This document shows, piece by piece, positions 8,774-10,350 of a DNA stretch of 10,350 bases (the stretch's first letter is position 1; each line of letters begins with the position of its first letter). Below the pieces are notes generated by a model. It was not told the origin of the DNA and did no database searches. It saw only the letters and a list, made by a program, of their open reading frames with translations. The stretch is from contig NW_013652013.1 in the NCBI RefSeq assembly GCF_000499385.1, positions 1 through 10,350 of the forward strand, written 5' to 3'. Source of the stretch: Eimeria necatrix. Lineage: Eukaryota > Apicomplexa > Conoidasida > Eucoccidiorida > Eimeriidae. The position numbers were made by a program, and so were the translations under genes.

Positions 8774-9379
8774 CGCGGTCATTGCGCGTCCAGGTGCCTT
8801 GGTTGCTCATATCTGTGCGAGGATCTGAACGACGGGCCCCCTTAATGCGTTTTTTCTCGCTAGATGCGGACGCTGAATTGACGCATGCGCATGGACTGGG
8901 CGCAAAAGCATTTTTCGGCTCGGCCGTTGCATGTCAGCACGACTCTTCGAGAATAGGGAGCAATACGCCACGAAGAACGTGCAGCTCACGGGCCACGGCA
9001 AATGTGAATGTGTACCTAGCAGGAAGTAGGTGTGAGTGGTTCAGGACGATGGCAGTGTGGGCTGTGTTAATGCGATGCAGGCAATGATATGGGCCGCATC
9101 GACCTGATGAAAAGCAGGACCACCAGATTCCCCGCTGTGGTAGCATGTATTTTGTTCTCGTGCTGCAAAGCAGCTTCGCAAAATGTGGATATGCTCTGAT
9201 CTAAATAGCACCGGCCAAAAGTAGTAGGAGTTGCCGAAGGCTCAGACAACCGGCATGCTGTTTCACTTGACAGGTTAAAGTAAAACCGCAAAGGGTGCGG
9301 CTGGATGCATATTTTCAGCGCGTACGTGTCCTGCATTAGAGCGCATGCAGCTGTGCGTTGGGGTAAGGAAACGAAGGTA
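8774..9379. other. No recognisable gene right of the telomere-like tract
   Basis: A plus-strand frame open over 8758-9087 begins with GTG inside the inverted repeat and has no plausible ATG near its start. Opposing minus-strand frames of similar length exist. I see no motif. Confidence 0.5.
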
Positions 9380-9407
9380 TTTGGATTTATGGTGCATCAA
9401 AAGGCTC
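9380..9407 (+). repeat. Dispersed direct repeat, copy 1 (encodes W-I-Y-G-A-S-K-G-S)
   Basis: This 28-bp segment matches 10123-10153. The first 16 bases are identical (TTTGGATTTATGGTGC), followed by two A/G differences and a 3-base indel. Read in the frame ATT TGG ATT TAT GGT GCA TCA AAA GGC, it encodes IWIYGASKG. Both A/G differences are silent in this frame and the indel is a multiple of three, which points to a once-coding repeat. The frame is closed upstream by TAA near 9365 and downstream by TAG about 75 bases beyond the motif, so this copy is a short fragment: part of an exon or a pseudogene remnant. Confidence 0.6.
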
Positions 9408-9592
9408 CTACAGAAACGGTGGCAGGGTGATGCACAGGCGTACAGAGACGCAGGCTACTTCTACATAGGTTCACGGCTGGCTGCTGCTGACATGCAGGAT
9501 GCGTGTATATTGAACGGAAAGCAGCTGTCGATGGAGACTGCGATTTAATCTGCTATTTTTCCTAGGAGGTAAGAGCGGACCTCTTGGAAGGC

Positions 9593-9922
9593 ATGGCGTT
9601 GCATGCCGTTCTGCGAACAGGCGGTGGAGGCGTTTTTCGTGTTTTGTTTCACCCGAGAGGGAAAAGGAGAGCCTGTGAATGGAATGGAAGTGCAAGCACT
9701 TCGATGGATGTTTCGCAGCATGTAGGTATCTTGTATCAGAGCATGCGCGGCGGCGTGTTGTGGGTTCGGACTGGTGGGAACAAGCTGGTGGACTCGTGGT
9801 ACGTCAGTATGTCAATGGAGAAACAGTGGCAAGGCCTGCCACAGACGCCGTGCGTCTGCCTGTCCCGTCTACGTATATGTTTATGGCAATCCGGAGAATT
9901 TGGCTGTATGATTCATCCGTGA
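9593..9922 (+). CDS. Hypothetical open frame, 109 codons, plus strand
   Basis: Runs from ATG at 9593 to TGA. The product begins with a glycine-rich stretch (residues 10-13), has a basic patch near residues 22-27 (R-G-K-R-R), and then alternates hydrophobic and polar residues with several tryptophans. There is no signal peptide or transmembrane segment. An acceptor-like site (TTTTTCCTAG, 9556-9565) and a donor-like GTAAGA (9569-9574) lie just upstream, so the true start may be in an earlier exon. A second plus-strand frame overlaps at 9679-9927 and ends in the possible third motif copy; only one can be the coding frame. G exceeds C on this strand here, consistent with plus-strand sense. No family is recognised. 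Confidence 0.25.
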   Translation: MALHAVLRTGGGGVFRVLFHPRGKRRACEWNGSASTSMDVSQHVGILYQSMRGGVLWVRTGGNKLVDSWYVSMSMEKQWQGLPQTPCVCLSRLRICLWQSGEFGCMIHP

Positions 9923-10122
9923 AATAATGGTAACAAAATGTGTGTTTGTGCTTAGATGTCTCATGCAGCTTGCATGTGAAGACAAATGGAGAAGTACGTC
10001 ACAAAGGTCGCAACAGGGAGGACACGCTGTGAATATAGATGCACGCCAGTGCCAGCAACTAGATGCTTGTTCCTCAGCAAGTGGATTTCCCACATTGACG
10101 CTCGTGCAGTCCGGCTCTGGCT

Positions 10123-10153
10123 TTTGGATTTATGGTGCGTCGAAATGAGGCTC
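10123..10153 (+). repeat. Dispersed direct repeat, copy 2 (encodes W-I-Y-G-A-S-K, TGA, G-S)
   Basis: Second copy of the motif at 9380-9407. It encodes FWIYGASK, then an in-frame TGA that copy 1 lacks, then GGC TCT (G-S), after which the same frame stays open to the window end. Copy similarity seems to continue weakly downstream: about 30 bases on, copy 1 has GCGTACAGAGAC and copy 2 has GCATACCGAGAC, giving T-E-T in both frames. Upstream the frame reads through a plus-strand frame that starts near 9927. A weaker third relative may lie at 9899-9917 (15 of 19 bases, encoding IWLYDSS). Confidence 0.6.
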
Positions 10154-10350
10154 TAATAGCGTCGCCACGTCAACAATAAAGCATACCGAGACTCTTGAAT
10201 GCAAACATCCTTGTGCAGGATGGAATGATTCGGACTTGTGTTTTCGTGGAGATCATTGTTCTATACAGTCACCTAAATGCGTGCGAATGCTTGGGGCAAA
10301 AAGAGTTGTTGGGTGCAATACTGCGAGTCAGGGTGTCTGTGAAACGGAGT
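10149..10350 (+). CDS. Cysteine-rich open frame, partial, runs off the right edge
   Basis: A frame of 67 codons with no stop, opening just after the TGA at 10146-10148 and continuing past the window. It contains seven cysteines over about 45 residues, in the pattern C-x3-C-x8-C-x5-C-x6-C-x11-C-x7-C, mixed with charged and polar residues. The spacing suggests an extracellular disulfide-bonded or metal-binding module, but I recognise no family. The first in-frame ATG lies well inside the cysteine part, so if real this is an internal or downstream exon; an acceptor-like CTAATAG ends at 10159. The frame is shared with the W-I-Y-G-A-S-K motif just upstream. TGC codons are common throughout this DNA, so the cysteine content alone does not prove coding. 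Confidence 0.35.

Noticed and set aside
1..10350. Bacterial or viral operon organisation
   Set aside because: No closely packed genes with ribosome binding sites, no long open frames and no recognisable viral or mobile-element proteins; the telomere heptamer and stop density point to eukaryotic non-coding DNA.

Overview
This window reads as non-coding or sparsely coding nuclear DNA from a eukaryote. No stretch carries a protein family, rRNA, canonical tRNA or transposase that I can name with confidence. The one certain feature is a tract of about 240 bp of TTTAGGG/GGGTTTA heptamers at 8495-8735. That heptamer is the telomere repeat of apicomplexans, many plants and algae, and dinoflagellates. 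Here it is interstitial, because at least 1.6 kb of non-telomeric DNA follows on the side where a chromosome would end. My best guess is a coccidian apicomplexan, with the repeat-rich segments of Eimeria chromosomes as the closest described setting: published Eimeria work reports telomere-like heptamers and abundant CAG/TGC trinucleotides inside chromosomes. The window fits this, since TGC/GCA is visibly common. A plant, alga or dinoflagellate is not excluded. GC content is roughly 45-50% in the lines I counted.

Layout. 1-4180: no recognisable gene. It holds short conflicting open frames; the best exon-like one is on the minus strand (1539-1736), ends at a GTAAGT donor-like site and lies in the longest open frame of the window. 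A proline-rich, basic plus-strand frame lies at 3830-4042. 4185-5298: minus-strand frames rich in cysteine, possibly exons of a secreted protein, but the signal is confounded by high TGC content. 5300-7200: nothing clearly coding, but a degenerate tRNA-like Pol III unit (A box, B box, T5) sits at 5972-6056. 7205-7582: a minus-strand frame with a signal peptide, three N-glycosylation sequons and one transmembrane segment, the best-looking gene candidate on the left. 7613-8494: nothing convincing.

8495-8773: the telomere-like tract. Its left part is degenerate and contains a 50-bp higher-order duplication. Its right part is nearly perfect. At its right border is a compound inverted repeat able to form two mutually exclusive perfect hairpins. 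8774-10350: plus-strand candidates, including a 109-codon frame at 9593-9922, a repeated motif encoding W-I-Y-G-A-S-K at 9380 and 10123, and a cysteine-rich frame running off the window end (10149-10350).

In sampled lines, C exceeds G on the plus strand left of the tract and G exceeds C to its right. This matches candidate genes pointing away from the tract on both sides. How the genes work together cannot be said, because no function could be assigned.
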